Origin: Desulfovibrio desulfuricans
GTDB lineage: Bacteria; Desulfobacterota; Desulfovibrionia; Desulfovibrionales; Desulfovibrionaceae
Length of the DNA: 64,000 bases
Direction: 5' to 3'
Assembly (NCBI GenBank): GCA_015062205.1
Contig: SUVB01000037.1
Coordinates: 40,696-104,695, forward strand
A model generated the notes under the pieces. It did no database searches. It was not told the DNA's origin and worked only from the letters and a program-made list of their open reading frames with translations. Positions within the stretch are counted from its first letter, which is position 1; each line of letters begins with the position of its first letter. Shown in pieces: positions 63,742 to 64,000 of the stretch. The translations under genes and the position numbers were made by a program.

Positions 63742-63927
63742 CTATTTTCTTTGGAAAATTGACATTACTTCAACAATAATTAAAAAGATAAATATAAAAA
63801 GCATTCCTAATCCTTGAGGGCTACTGCAAAATAGTTCTACAGCAGACCAGAATCCATCACCAAAAATCCAGATACAAATGAAAATTACTGCCGATATGGA
63901 AATTGTCACTCCGTTTACATCTCTCAT
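63742..63927 (-). CDS. small hydrophobic protein of unknown function
   Basis: A 61-residue protein with two predicted membrane helices (about 8-28 and 37-57) and a short charged tail ending FQRK. It is AT-rich relative to the rest of the window, which suggests acquired DNA. A GAGGATGG ribosome-binding site precedes the ATG. No family recognised. It lies in the segment beyond the porin/DUF6573 junction. Confidence 0.5.
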   Translation of the reverse strand: MRDVNGVTISISAVIFICIWIFGDGFWSAVELFCSSPQGLGMLFIFIFLIIVEVMSIFQRK

Positions 63928-64000
63928 TATCCATCCTCACGTTTGAGCAATCGAGTTATCTGGTCTTACACAGCACCAATAACACCACAGAATAGGCCAG

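Noticed and set aside
62900..64000. Insertion sequence at the porin/DUF6573 junction
   Set aside because: No transposase frame, terminal inverted repeats or target duplication could be found within the window.

Overview
This window (64 kb, GC-rich except for its last ~0.6 kb) looks like chromosome of a sulfate-reducing bacterium of the Desulfovibrio group. The evidence is a dissimilatory sulfite reductase membrane complex (dsrMKJOP), ATP sulfurylase (sat), a rubrerythrin of the classic 191-residue length, an archaeal-type entry into the shikimate pathway, and a Desulfovibrio-type trimeric porin. Species cannot be fixed from the sequence alone.

Layout. 1-2.5 kb: the end of an RND efflux outer-membrane factor and an unknown exported protein. 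2.6-11.3 kb (minus): a flagellar block in two transcription units, flhB-flhA closed by a strong terminator, and flhF-flhG-fliA-cheY-fliL plus two small conserved genes; each unit starts at a good sigma-54 (-24/-12) sequence. 11.4-16.9 kb (minus): an aromatic amino acid operon (ADH synthase, DHQ synthase II, pheA, aroA, tyrA) preceded by a leader that reads as a complete ribosome-mediated attenuator, with a 34-residue leader peptide rich in Trp/Phe/Tyr codons. 17-22.8 kb (minus): DHH phosphoesterase, a CbiR-like enzyme, a sulfotransferase and an M16C metalloprotease. 23-24.8 kb (plus): rpsB-tsf. 25-26.4 kb: a tRNA nucleotidyltransferase/HD protein with an altered catalytic motif. 26.7-32.3 kb (minus): a RsbRD-like regulator followed by dsrMKJOP. 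32.6-36.2 kb: a VKOR/thioredoxin-like membrane protein, sat and ssb. 36.3-41.2 kb (minus): an acetyl-CoA carboxylase cluster (biotin carboxylase, fused carboxyltransferase, unusual biotin carrier). 41.4-44.2 kb (plus): purine nucleoside phosphorylase and typA. 44.3-45.7 kb (minus): thiC under a TPP riboswitch. 45.8-47.9 kb (plus): ktrB-ktrA. 47.9-50.5 kb: acid phosphatase, YgjP-type metallopeptidase and rubrerythrin. 50.8-60.3 kb (plus): a Lap-type type I secretion system (TolC, ABC transporter with dead C39-like domain, HlyD adaptor), then a membrane PAS/degenerate HD-GYP protein and a glycosyltransferase. 60.3-61.9 kb (minus): a degenerate-GGDEF/intact-EAL protein.

The right end (62-64 kb) is broken. 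A porin gene has lost its 5' end and is joined at about 63.1 kb to a DUF6573 gene that has lost its 3' end; beyond this the DNA is AT-rich with one small membrane-protein gene, as expected at the edge of a mobile or rearranged segment.

The most interesting items are the mixed Trp/Phe/Tyr attenuator, the paired sigma-54 promoters of the flagellar export/regulator genes, the Lap-type secretion cluster linked to what look like a non-catalytic c-di-GMP receptor and a nearby phosphodiesterase, and the porin/DUF6573 junction.
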